The position numbers were made by a program, and so were the translations under genes. Of a DNA stretch of 64,000 bases, positions 48,351 to 58,199 are shown piece after piece. The stretch is taken from NCBI RefSeq assembly GCF_001522545.3, contig NC_031796.1, forward strand, positions 2,876,404 through 2,940,403. The letters run 5' to 3'. Positions within the stretch are counted from its first letter, which is position 1, and the number at the start of each line of letters is the position of its first letter. The notes under the pieces are model-generated. The model had not been told where the DNA came from. It ran no database searches and saw only the letters and a list, made by a program, of their open reading frames with translations. The stretch comes from Parus major (Eukaryota; Chordata; Aves; Passeriformes; Paridae).

Positions 48351-51300
48351 ATGGAGGAGCCGGGCTGCGGGGCGCAGTTCCGCGCCGCCGTGCAGGTGAT
48401 CCAGGGGCTGCCGCGGAGCGGTGAGTACGGGCCGGGACCGGGGCCGAGCAGCCGAGGCGCGGGCGGCCCCGCTGACCGTGTCCCGCAGGTGCGTACCGGC
48501 CCTCCTACGAGGAGATGCTGCGCTTCTACAGCTACTACAAGCAGGCGACGGCGGGGCGCTGCCAGGGCCCGCGGCCCGGCTTCTGGGACCCCATCGGCCG
48601 CTACAAGTGGTAAGAGCGGGGGGATCCCGGTTCCGCTCCGGTTCGGGTTCGGTTCGGTTCCCCCAGCCCCGCTGACCGCCGCCGGCCCCGCAGGGACGCC
48701 TGGCACAGCCTGGGCACGATGTCCAAGGAGGAGGCGATGGCCGCGTACGTGGCGGAGATGAAGAAGGTGGCCCAGAAGGTAACGGGGAGCCCCGCGGGGC
48801 CGGGCCGGGCGCTGCGCGGGGCCCGTGTCCAGCCGCGGCCCTCCGCAGGTCATTGACACCGTGCCCATGGACGAGACCACGGAGGAGATGTTCCGCTACT
48901 TCGAGCCGCTCTACGAGGTGATCCACGACATGCCCCGGCCCCCCGAGTCCTTCTTCAAGAGCAGAGGGGGTGAGTGGGGGCCGCATCCGTGCCCTCGGTG
49001 TCCCCGGCACCGCCTCCGGGTCCGGTTCGTCCCCAGGGCCCGTCCTGGTGCCGCTCCCTGAGGGGACACGGCGTGGTCACACCTCATGCCACCCACCCTG
49101 GCGGGACACTGCCGCTGCCGAGGGGCTCGTTGGGCACAGCCGTGTCCCTTTGTGTGACACACGTGTGTGGGACACATTCTGGGCTTTCTCTCCGCAAAAC
49201 TTTGAGGCAAGAATTGGAGATCTGCCCTTGGCCGCAGTCCCTGTGTGTGGTGGGGCAGGGATCAGCTCCTGGCGAGGCCGTGCTTCCCTTGGTGCCGGCT
49301 CAGCTGCTGTAAACATCTGGACAGCTCCTGCACGGAGGGGATGTGGAGAAACAGGGCTTGAGAAATGGCATTATTTGGACGGGTTTGTGCTAGAGGAGAA
49401 TCCTGCCCAGCTCTTTCCGTGCCTCTGGCTGCCACCTCGTGCCAGGAGGGGCTGGGGACCCCTGTGCCACCCCCAGTGCAGGGCTGTCCTGGTGTGTGTG
49501 ACTGCTGAGGAGCAGCCGGGGGTCAGCAAGGCACTGCCAGCAGATCAGCTCAGCACCGGCTTCTGGGGCTTATTCACAGCGGGTGTGTGACCTGTCAGTG
49601 GTTTGGGAGAGCCCTGGCAAACAGATTCAGTCCTGGGCCATCTGTCCTGTGCCTGTCACCCCCTGCTCCCAACAGGGAGCAGTTTCTATAAGGCTTGGCC
49701 CCATGGTGGCTGCTCTTCCCGTGGTACCCGACTGCTTTGTTCTCCATTTTGATGCTGAAACCCTTTAAAAGGCAGACTTAGTTTTTCTCTGAAATTTAAA
49801 AGCTGTGTCTAAATTGGTCATTATCCAGTTGGGAGTGTCACTTACAGGTGACATTGTCACTTAAATCTGAACCTGGCGGCTCTGTGGGATGAAGGAGCCC
49901 GAGGTGGCTGCAACTGAGGTGCAAAGCACTGAGCTCTGGAAGGTGTTGAGTCATTTGTGTTAAAGGTTCCCCAGCCCACCTTCAGACACTGCAATCACAG
50001 CTTTGGTCGCTCCTAACTGGAGCAGAAAGGGGATTTCAGAGTGTGGAGCGTGGCAGGGGCCTCTGGCCGCTTTGGGCACACAGTTGGGAGTCTGGGCAGC
50101 TTTGGTTTTGTTTATTTACAAAGACAAGACATGATAAAGCGGCACTTGGAACCCAAATCATGGATGGTTCCAGGTCCTAACAGGTCTCCAGTGGTTTCAC
50201 CAGTCTTGTGAACATGGCTGGCTGGAGCCAGGTGTGTCCTGGTGCTGTGTGAGGGGACAGGACCCTGCCTGCACCCACCTCTGGCAGCACACCCCGAGGA
50301 GGATTTGGGAATGGGGAGGATCCCAGAGCAGGACAGCCCTGGCACTACCCCTGCGTGGGCTGCAGCTGCCTTGTTCCCCTCAGTGGGTCCCCTGTGATGC
50401 CACAGGCAGGTTGGGGACAGCAGAGAGGGGCAGGTAAGGAGCAGCAGGGCAGCTGTGTTGGCACACACTTGCCTGCCCAGAGCAGGGAGCAAAGTCCCAG
50501 GGCTGCTGGAAATCTGTGAGGCTGGGAGTAACTGTGAGGGCTCCACGGGGAAGGGCTGGGTTACGCAGGCTGCTGCTGCTCCACATCCTTGGGGTGCTGC
50601 TGCCCACACAAGGCTCTTCCAGCCAACGCTTCTTGCATTGGGCTCTTTGTTACTGTGGGTGTGTCGTGGGCACTGCCAGGGGACAGGACTGTCACTGTCA
50701 CTCACCACAGTGTCACTGTCACTGTGTGCCTGCTGCCACAGGGGCTTGGGGACAGGGACACCCCAGCCTCCCCTGGGTGAGTGAGGTTGTCTGCCCAGGG
50801 TAAAGCCACACGGATTCCTGGGCTGTCAGCAAACCAAGTTGGCTCCTCTCCTTCCCTGCCAGCTGCTGGTCCCTGGCTGGTCCCTGCCATCTGTGTGTCC
50901 CCCAGCTGTGCTGGCAGGGCACAGGGAGCCAGCACTGCAAGGACAACACGACCGACCCCACAGAATGACCCTGCTCTGCCTCTTCCCTCCGTGCAGAGAG
51001 CCAGGGGCGCCTGGATGGGCCCAGCCAGGATGTCCCAGCGAGCAGCCCAGCTCTGGAGAGCCCCAGGGACACCGTGCCTGGGGAGCAGCAGGACAGGCAG
51101 CACACGCCAGGTTGGTGTCCCTGGTGCAGAGACCTCATGGAGCGGGCACTGGGGCTGGGGCTCCATCCACCCACAGAACTGTTGGCTTCAGGCACCTCTG
51201 CTCCAGCCCTGCCGCTGTTCCAGGCACTGCCCACGCCACGGGGCTGTTTGTGGGTCCAGCTCTCACTGGGGTAACCCTGGACATGTGAGGTTGGCTCTGC

Positions 51301-54300
51301 CTCACTTCTGCCTGTGCAAGGGGGCCTGACTCTGCTAAACTGGGAAAATACCGCCCTGGAAGGTCCGTGATGCATGAGAGGATGTTCTCCCTCAGCTCAA
51401 GCCACGTTTGCTGCTTCCCTGGCACTGGGATTCATAGGGTGCTGCAGGGAGGTTCCTCCTCCCGCTCCAGCCTTCCCCCAGGAGCAAATATGGTCACAGA
51501 GCGAGCGCCGGTGTCCCAGCCATGGCAGCCCCGAGTGCTGGGGCTGGCAGCACTCCAGGGAGCTGGGCAGTTTCCCTGCCTGTGCCGCTGCTGCCCCAGG
51601 GCCGTGGGTATTGCACCAGTGGGACATCATGGGTGGCAGAAGGGGGAATTCAGTCCTTGGATTCATGGCCACGATCTGGGCCACGTTAACAGAGCTGCTC
51701 CTGCCCCTGCAGTGCCTCAGTTTCCCTCTGCTGCCTTCCCCTGGGCACACACATCCCTTGTCCCATCTGCTGCCCTCCGGACACAGCCCCTGCCCTGCCT
51801 GGGACTCAGCCCTGTGCTTCCCTTCCAGGAGCTGGGCTGGCTCCTGCCCCCGAGGCGCTCGAGGGGAGCCAGGTGACGAGTGACTCAGAGGGGGACACGT
51901 TCTGTGACACCCTGGAGCAGATGGAGCCTGAGAAGGTAATGGAGGAAGTGCTGGAGGCTTTGCCATCCCTGCTCTGCCCTCTCTGCACAGCACCACCAGT
52001 CTGGGAGCCTCACAGAACCTACAGGGACGCCCTCCTGCACCTCTCTGCACTTCCTGTCGCTCCTGGAGCCTGGTCCCTATTGCAGAGGGGATCCTGAGGA
52101 GCCTCCCCAGCCCCCCATTCCTGTGGTGCAGCTCTGGTGGGGTACTGGGGGCTCTTGGGGCTGGGCACAGCCAGCAGCTTCACATGGGTGCCACCACCTG
52201 GATTGTTCCCCTGCCACTTCTCCCTGCTGCCACAGGCCACAGTTGGCACTTGAGGTGCCGTGGTGAGGCCTGGTGGATCTGCTGGAAGGAGGAAGGAAGA
52301 CCCCCCCCCCCTTTTTTGCCACCTCAAGTCTGGGCACCTCACTCCCCTCAGGTGTTGCCTCCCAAGCCAGGTGCTGGCTGGTGTTACCTCTGGGACTGAG
52401 CTTCACTTGGTCCCACACACCCTCCACCCCCAAAAATGCCTCCACGGGACAGAGAAGGACTTCACTGGTGCCCTGCACCCCTCTCACTGCCCTGGGGAGG
52501 GGAGCAGGGGTCTCAGGGCCCTTCTCTCCCATCTCATAGGCCGGGCAGGTGCAGGGGCTCACCCCAAACAGGGTCCAGGCTGGGGCTGAGCCCCCAGAGC
52601 CCCACAGTGCTGGGCAGGGCCAACGGGATGAAGGCAGAAGAGTCAAGGGGAGCAGCAGCACCGACCTCACAGCCCTGGGCTCCGAGAGAGGTGGGTGCAG
52701 AGCTGGTCCCTGCGTGCCTTCCTGCTGCTGCCCCACCTCCCATGGGCTGGCCTGGGGGCGTGGGGGCTGCCACCACCCCCAGAGAACCGAGTTTGGCTCC
52801 AGCACCTGCGGTTGGCTCATCAGTAGCTGAAGGAAGTCACAAGTGTCCTGTCTCTGCATCCCTTGGTCCCCAAGCAGTTCAATGGCTTTAGTCCTTTAGG
52901 GATGCAGCCTTTCCTTTGCCCATTTCTTGCACTGGTACTAAGTCGCTTAAATGTGGAGGATGCTCTGCTGGCTCCTCAGCAGCCAGGCAGGGAATGCAGC
53001 CCCTGGCTCCCCGTGCCCAGCTCCTGTCCCTGGTCCAACCACATCAGCGGTGCCTTTGGATGTGGGTGGTGCCAGGGGTGAGCCTGGCCCAGGAGGGCAG
53101 AGGGTGAAGCTGGGCCCTGTGCTCTGGGAGCCTTGGGGACAGCAGTGCCACTCACCTGATGCCACCCAGCACTGCTGCCGGTATCTGGGGACCACCAGGC
53201 CTCAAGCTGTGCCACAGCAGGGAGGAGCCTCCTGCCCCCTCTGTGCTGTCACCAGACATTGTGGGCTGCCCTGGGGTGCCATTGCCACCCTCACTGTGGA
53301 GCTGGAGCCATTGCCTCACCTGGGCACAGCCCACGTGTCTCACCCTTTCCCCTGTTCCTGTTCCCTTCCGGGCTGCTTGACCTTGGCACTGAACTTGTCC
53401 CGAGGCCGATGGGGCCGGGCTGGGCTGTCCCCAGGGCCTGGCAGCGAGTCCCTGCCCGTGTCCTGCTCACAGGATTATCCAGGCTGGTTTGGGGAGAGCA
53501 GGGAGGAGCTGTCCTGGCCCTGTGTGTCCTGCCTGGTGGTGGCACCTTCACCAGGTGTCACAAGGTGACCCACACACACCACAGCAGCCACCCCGTTGGT
53601 GGGCTGGCCACCCACTGCCACCACCATGGCACTGGAGGGACACAGCAGTGCATGGCCCTGGGGACAGCGTGGGTGCTGCTGGGCTGCCAGGCTGGGCTGG
53701 GAGCGGCTGTGGCGTGGGCAGCCCACGGCAGGAGCCCTGTGGGAGTCACTGCTCACCAGTGGGTGACAGCACGGGGTGGGCAGTGCTCAACCACCCCTGG
53801 CAGCCATGTGCCCATCCCTGTACCCATCCCTGTGCCCATCCCTGTGCCCACAGATGTCCGGCTGGCCGGGGGGGACCCCGGGCTCACCCCGGGGCTGGCG
53901 GCAGAGCTGGAGGCCCACGTGGCCAGCACGGTGCAGGCGCTGCAGGAGGAGCTGTGGCGAGTGCAGGAGCGGCTGAGCCGGCTGGAGACGCTCGGCACTG
54001 CCCAGGTACGGGCTGGGCTGGGCTGGGGGCAGGGCTGGGCCAGCCGGGCTCAGCTCCGAGCCCTGGGACAGAACTGGCCCAGGTGTGGGGACCACTGCAG
54101 TGGTTGGTGACACGTCCTGGTGGGGCCGAGGCCCTGATCCAGCCCACGGTGCTGGCAGGGAGCTGCTGCCCCTCGCTGCCATTGCCCCCTCATTCCCACT
54201 GCTCTGTTTATTCCCACTGCTCCCCTCATTCCTGCTGCCACTGGGGTCCTGCCCAGCTGCACCACCTGGATCTCTCGCAGGAGCCCTGCATGGACTCTCC

Positions 54301-54847
54301 AGGCCATTTCCTCCCTCTCAGAGGGACACAGGGGCTGGAAGGGGGGGTGTCAGCCCCACCTGCACCCCAAAACCTCTCCTGTCTTGTAGGGGGACGCAGC
54401 TGGGACAGACCCCGGCCTGCCATTTGTTCCACAGGTGAGTTGACGGTGGAGGAAGCGCTGCAGGGTGGCCCTGCTGTCCCCCTGCCCATCCAACAACCTG
54501 GGGACACAGCTGGAGGAGGTCAGGGGAGGGACGTTCAGCTGGGGAGCAGGTGACACCCGTGGGGACACGGCCCCAGGGATGGCGGTGTCGATGCACAATC
54601 TGCAGAGAAGGGATGTGAACAGGAGCACCGAGCAGTGGCAGTGGTTCCTTTCAGCAGAGGGCTGAGGGGGTGTTTGGTGACATCGGTGACACCTTTGTCC
54701 CCTTCCCCACGCCGCCTCTCTCTGTCCTGTCGCCAGGCGATGTCCCCGTGGCGCCTGACCGTGTCCCCACGCACGCTGCTCTTCCTGGCCACCTGGCCCT
54801 TCGTCACCCAGTGGCTGCTGCGCTACTGGCAAGGCAGGAAGAGGTGA
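48351..54847 (+). CDS. ACBD4: Acyl-CoA-binding domain-containing protein 4, ACBD4 (10 coding exons)
   Basis: Exons: 48351-48420, 48489-48609, 48694-48778, 48849-48969, 50997-51110, 51829-51935, 52540-52690, 53854-54005, 54390-54434, 54737-54847 (1077 bases, 358 aa). Exons 1-4 encode the acyl-CoA-binding (ACBP) fold: [40 protein letters not shown] and [19 protein letters not shown]. Residues about 189-203 ([15 protein letters not shown]) match the FFAT-like motif that binds VAP proteins in ACBD4 and ACBD5. Exon 8 is a predicted coiled coil ([15 protein letters not shown]). The last exon gives one membrane helix (about 331-350) and a short basic tail, a tail-anchored peroxisomal layout. Exons 7 and 9 rest on splice signals and phase more than on similarity. 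ACBD5 shares this architecture, but synteny and the compact size support ACBD4. Exon 5 uses donor GTTGGT. Confidence 0.9.
48970..50996 (+). other. ACBD4 intron 4 (2.0 kb)
   Basis: Separates the ACBP-domain exons from the disordered linker exons. Unique sequence, with no coding exon or mobile element recognised. Confidence 0.7.
52540..52690 (+). CDS. ACBD4: ACBD4 linker exon 7 (probable)
   Basis: The acceptor CCCATCTCATAG leads to 151 bases in phase 0 that end in phase 1 at AGAG|GTGGGT, matching the next exon. It encodes a low-complexity linker ([20 protein letters not shown] and on). No strong family similarity supports it; phase compatibility does. Confidence 0.6.
53808..53850 (+). repeat. 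12-bp repeat abutting ACBD4 exon 8 acceptor
   Basis: Three and a half copies of GTGCCCATCCCT run straight into the CCCACAG acceptor of exon 8, so the repeat supplies its polypyrimidine tract. Confidence 0.85.
54390..54434 (+). CDS. ACBD4: ACBD4 45-base exon 9 (probable)
   Basis: The acceptor CTCTCCTGTCTTGTAG and donor CAG|GTGAGT enclose 45 bases coding [15 protein letters not shown], phase 0 at both ends. In ACBD5 a short Ser/Thr/Pro/Gln linker occupies the same place between the coiled coil and the tail anchor. It could be skipped without a frameshift; the protein would then be 343 aa. Confidence 0.6.
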
Positions 54848-55146
54848 CCACCACGTCCCCGCTGCCACCGCCACCGCTCCTTCCCCATCCCGCTTTGCAC
54901 GAGCCGGGGAAGCGCCACGGAGCCACGCGGGAATCGCTTCACCAGCCACGGGCTCTGCAGGCCGGGCCTGCCCGGCCGGGGACACCCCCGGGCAGCGGCA
55001 CCGGGAGCGGGGATGGGCTCGCCCCGGGCGGCCACCCCGGCACTGCCACGCACAGACGGACCAGGAGCAGCTGCGGCCCCGCAGGGACAGCCACGGGCCC
55101 GGCCACCGGAGCCACGGGGTGCGGGGACATCACCGAGCCTGCCTCA

Positions 55147-55152
55147 ATTAAA
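55147..55152 (+). terminator. ACBD4: Candidate ACBD4 poly(A) signal
   Basis: ATTAAA in CCTCAATTAAAGTTGCC, about 300 bases after the ACBD4 stop. It is the commonest variant of AATAAA and the first hexamer downstream. Confidence 0.55.
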
Positions 55153-55169
55153 GTTGCCTTTTCGGTTCA

Positions 55170-56010
55170 GCCCCGCTGCCTGTGCCCTGCGAGGGGAGGG
55201 GACCGCGGCCAAACGCTGCGGCCTGGCCACCTGCTCCGGCCCGGCCACTGTCCCCACCCGGTCACCCCTGTCCCCTCCTGGTCACCTCTAGAGGGGCATG
55301 GTGGCGAGGCTGGCCGTGCCTGCCATGTCCCCGGTCCGGGACCCATCCTGTCCCCCAGGCCGATCCCATGCCCACCCCGAGGGTCGCCCCCACGCCAGGG
55401 GGTGGCGGTGCCCCCCTGTGCCACTGGGCCCGTGCCAGCGCCACCCCCGCCCTGTGCCGGAGACAACGGGGGGGAAACCCCCGGGACCCCGCGGGGGAGG
55501 GAGCGGCTGGGGACCCCCGAGACCTCCCTGGCCCGGGGTCCAGCAGTGCCATCCCGGGGGTCCCCGGTGCCGGTGTGGGGGCTGGGCAGGGCAGGTTCCC
55601 CTCTTGGTGACACGGCGGTGACACAGCCACACCCCCCCGTGCCCCGCCCGGCCGTGGGGCTCCGGGACCCCCCTGTCCTGCTCCCCCCTCAGACACGGAG
55701 CCCCAGCAGCTCCCCCAGGGCCGCCCCCCGGCCCGTCCATGGCTCCCCCCCAGCCGTGGGTCCCTATGGCGTGTGTCTCCCTCAGCGGGCACCCCCAAAC
55801 CCCTCCGGTCCCCTCAAGGCCGCGGGGCCGCCCCCGAATGTGGGGCCCGAGGGGGACATCGCCACCGTGGGTGGGGGTTGCAGGACCAGGAATGGGATCA
55901 GTACCGGGACCGGCACAAGGCCCGGGACCTCCCCATCCCCCTCCTTCTCCTTCCTATTCCCCCTCCCCCCCGCACCCTCCCAGGCTTCGGGAGAGCAGCT
56001 CCGCACCGCC
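55170..56010. other. ACBD4-HEXIM1 spacer
   Basis: C-rich sequence with many short homopolymer C runs. No exon recognised. A long plus-strand open frame crossing it (54670-56340) is explained by GC content and the scarcity of stops. Confidence 0.5.
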
Positions 56011-56019
56011 CCTGCAAAA

Positions 56020-56517
56020 AGGGACGCGGCGCCTTTAAGAAAGGACTTCTTTCAGCTTTGGTTTGTTTACATCTCCCTCCGCCAACTGCAGAACCGCCGC
56101 AAGCCGCACAGCGCCGAGATCCTTCCGCTCGCCTCCTTCCCTCCGGGCCCGCGCACCCCCGGAGCCCCTCCCGGCCCTCCCAGAGCCCGGCCCGGCCGGG
56201 CCCGGCCCTGTACAACTGCCCCCGGTCCCGGGGTCGCAGCACCGCCGGCGGCGCCTCCGCCGCTCGGGGACTCTTTTCGGACCGTGCCACAGCTCCCCCG
56301 TGGGGGGGGGGCGCGCGCGCTGCCCTCGGCGCGGGCCTGAAGGTCGCGGGGCGCGCGCGGCCCCGCTCACGGGGACTCCCCCGCCGCGTGGTACGGCCCG
56401 GTCCCGCCCACGCCGCCTCGCGATTGGTGGAGGCGCGCACGAATGACGCCCATCCAGGCCAATGGGGACCAGTTCCTGCAACGGCCGGGGGCGTGTCCGT
56501 GCGGGCGAGTCCGGCCC
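56020..56517 (+). promoter_or_regulatory. HEXIM1: HEXIM1 upstream CpG island
   Basis: CpG-rich block upstream of HEXIM1, cut by an assembly gap. It contains CCAAT boxes at 56423-56427 (as ATTGG) and 56459-56463. A distinctive less GC-rich stretch sits at 56030-56100 (CGCCTTTAAGAAAGG, TTGTTTACATCTCCC, the latter forkhead-like). The transcription start may be inside or just after the gap. Confidence 0.55.
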
Positions 56518-56868
56518 NNNNNNNNNNNNNNNNNNNNNNNNNNNNNNNNNNNNNNNNNNNNNNNNNNNNNNNNNNNNNNNNNNNNNNNNNNNNNNNNNNN
56601 NNNNNNNNNNNNNNNNNNNNNNNNNNNNNNNNNNNNNNNNNNNNNNNNNNNNNNNNNNNNNNNNNNNNNNNNNNNNNNNNNNNNNNNNNNNNNNNNNNNN
56701 NNNNNNNNNNNNNNNNNNNNNNNNNNNNNNNNNNNNNNNNNNNNNNNNNNNNNNNNNNNNNNNNNNNNNNNNNNNNNNNNNNNNNNNNNNNNNNNNNNNN
56801 NNNNNNNNNNNNNNNNNNNNNNNNNNNNNNNNNNNNNNNNNNNNNNNNNNNNNNNNNNNNNNNNNNNN
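56518..56868. other. Assembly gap
   Basis: A run of 351 N in the GC-rich HEXIM1 promoter/5' UTR. It ends 70 bases before the start codon. Confidence 0.99.
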
Positions 56869-56890
56869 CGGCCTGAGCGGGGCCGGCCCC

Positions 56891-56905
56891 ATGCGGCGCC
56901 GGTAG
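56891..56905 (+). promoter_or_regulatory. Minimal upstream ORF before HEXIM1
   Basis: ATGCGGCGCCGGTAG codes Met-Arg-Arg-Arg-stop, 33 bases before the HEXIM1 start. It is in the same frame as HEXIM1, so its TAG also rules out an N-terminal extension from inside the gap in this frame. It acts only if transcription starts upstream of it. Confidence 0.5.
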
Positions 56906-56938
56906 CGCCCGGCAGCGAGCGTAGCCGAGCGCAGCGCT

Positions 56939-57853
56939 ATGGCCGACGCTGCGCCCGCTGAGCCGGGGCCGGAGCCCCAGTGCGAGCCGGAGCTTCGCTC
57001 CGAGCCCGAGGCGCGGCCGGAGCCGCAGTCTGAGCCCGAGCCGCAGCCCGAGCGCGGAGAGGCGCCGGCGGAGGACGGCGATGCCGGGCGGCTGCCGCCC
57101 CCCGGGGCGGAGGCGGCGGCGGGCGGCGCCGAGGGGCGGCCGCCGGCGGGTGGAGCGGGGCGTCCCGGCCTGGGCCCGCGGTACCGGGCCGTGGGACGCA
57201 CCGAGGAGTGGCCGGTGAAGAAGAAGCACCGTCGGCGGCCGTCGAAGAAGAAGCGGCGCTGGAAGCCGTACTCAAAGCTGAGCTGGGAGGAAAAGCAGCA
57301 GTTCGATGAGCGGCAGAGCCTCCGCGCCTCCCGGCTGCGGGCGGAGATGTTCGCCAAGGGGCAGCCGGTGGCTCCCTACAACACCACGCAGTTCCTCATG
57401 GAGGACCATGACCAGGAGGAGCCCGACCTGAAAACTGGGCTGTACCCGCGGCGAGCGGCCGCCAAGTCGGACGACACGAGCGAGGAGGATTTCCTGGACG
57501 ACGCGGCCGACGAGGACGGGGGCAGCGACGGGATGGGGGGCGACGGCAGCGAGTTTCTGCAGAGGGACTTCTCGGAGACGTACGAGCGGTACCATGTGGA
57601 GAGCCTGCAGAACATGAGCAAGCAGGAGCTGGTGAAGGAGTACCTGGAGCTGGAGAAGTGCCTCTCGCGCATGGAGGAGGAAAACAACCGGCTGAGGATG
57701 GAGAGCAAAAAAGCCGGGGGGGAGGCGGCGGACCCGGCGCGGGTGCAGGCGCTGGAGCGGGAGGTGGACAGGCTGCGAGCCGAGAACCTGCGGCTGCTGC
57801 GGGAGCAGGAGCTGCCCCGGCAGGAAAAGGGCCCCTGCAAGCCGGGGGAGTGA
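56939..57853 (+). CDS. HEXIM1: HEXIM1, 7SK-dependent P-TEFb inhibitor (single exon)
   Basis: Single-exon 304-aa protein (human 359). HEXIM1 binds 7SK snRNA and then holds CDK9-cyclin T inactive in the nucleus. Visible hallmarks: the basic 7SK-binding/nuclear-localisation segment KHRRRPSKKKRRW (96-108), the PYNT motif (146-149) within AKGQPVAPYNTTQFL that contacts CDK9, acidic patches (DDTSEEDFLDDAADEDGG, about 178-195), the phospho-regulated FSETYERYH (211-219), and the C-terminal coiled coil (about 221-292) for dimerisation and cyclin T binding. The N-terminal third is low complexity with EPEP/SEPE repeats and diverged from mammals, which explains the shorter length. The start is fixed by an in-frame TAG 36 bases upstream. 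Similarity from residue 94 to the end favours HEXIM1 over HEXIM2. Confidence 0.97.
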   Translation: MADAAPAEPGPEPQCEPELRSEPEARPEPQSEPEPQPERGEAPAEDGDAGRLPPPGAEAAAGGAEGRPPAGGAGRPGLGPRYRAVGRTEEWPVKKKHRRRPSKKKRRWKPYSKLSWEEKQQFDERQSLRASRLRAEMFAKGQPVAPYNTTQFLMEDHDQEEPDLKTGLYPRRAAAKSDDTSEEDFLDDAADEDGGSDGMGGDGSEFLQRDFSETYERYHVESLQNMSKQELVKEYLELEKCLSRMEEENNRLRMESKKAGGEAADPARVQALEREVDRLRAENLRLLREQELPRQEKGPCKPGE

Positions 57854-58142
57854 CACTGGGCAGGGGGGCGCGGGGGGGTTTTTACAGTGCTGGGTGGAAC
57901 ATTCGGTCCTTGTACAGAGTCGCCGCGGACCCTTTTTACGGGCTAAATTGCAGCTGGGGGGGCCGAGGGCTCCCCCTTTTTTAGGTGGCTGTGACGGGGC
58001 AAGGGGGGGTTGATGTATTGGTGATATCTGGTTTATGGTTTTAATTTTATTTTTTTTTTGTGTCTAAACCAAAAAAAAAAAAAAAATCCCCAGGAAAGCT
58101 GTAAATTGGCCAAAACTGACTATAAAAAAAATATAGAGGTCT

Positions 58143-58148
58143 AATAAA
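58143..58148 (+). terminator. HEXIM1: HEXIM1 poly(A) signal
   Basis: AATAAA in GGTCTAATAAATTTAATT, 290 bases after the stop, followed by a T/G-rich stretch. Human HEXIM1 has a longer 3' UTR, so more distal sites are possible. Confidence 0.6.
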
Positions 58149-58199
58149 TTTAATTACTTGTAACTGTAATAGTTTTGGTGTGATTTCTCGAAAATAATC

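Noticed and set aside
46751..48880. A 709-codon minus-strand open frame, and similar plus-strand ones, with Asp-Thr-Gly-Thr-Gln-Gly-His-Arg or Pro-Cys-Val-Pro-Val-Ser repeats.
   Set aside because: They are translations of the CCTGTGTC and TGCCTTGTCC arrays and of the 42-bp promoter repeat. They overlap ACBD4 exons and have no splice or family support.
54670..56340. A 556-codon plus-strand open frame over the ACBD4 3' end.
   Set aside because: It is out of frame with the real last ACBD4 exon and consists of Pro/Gly/Arg/Thr-rich text expected from C-rich DNA lacking stops.
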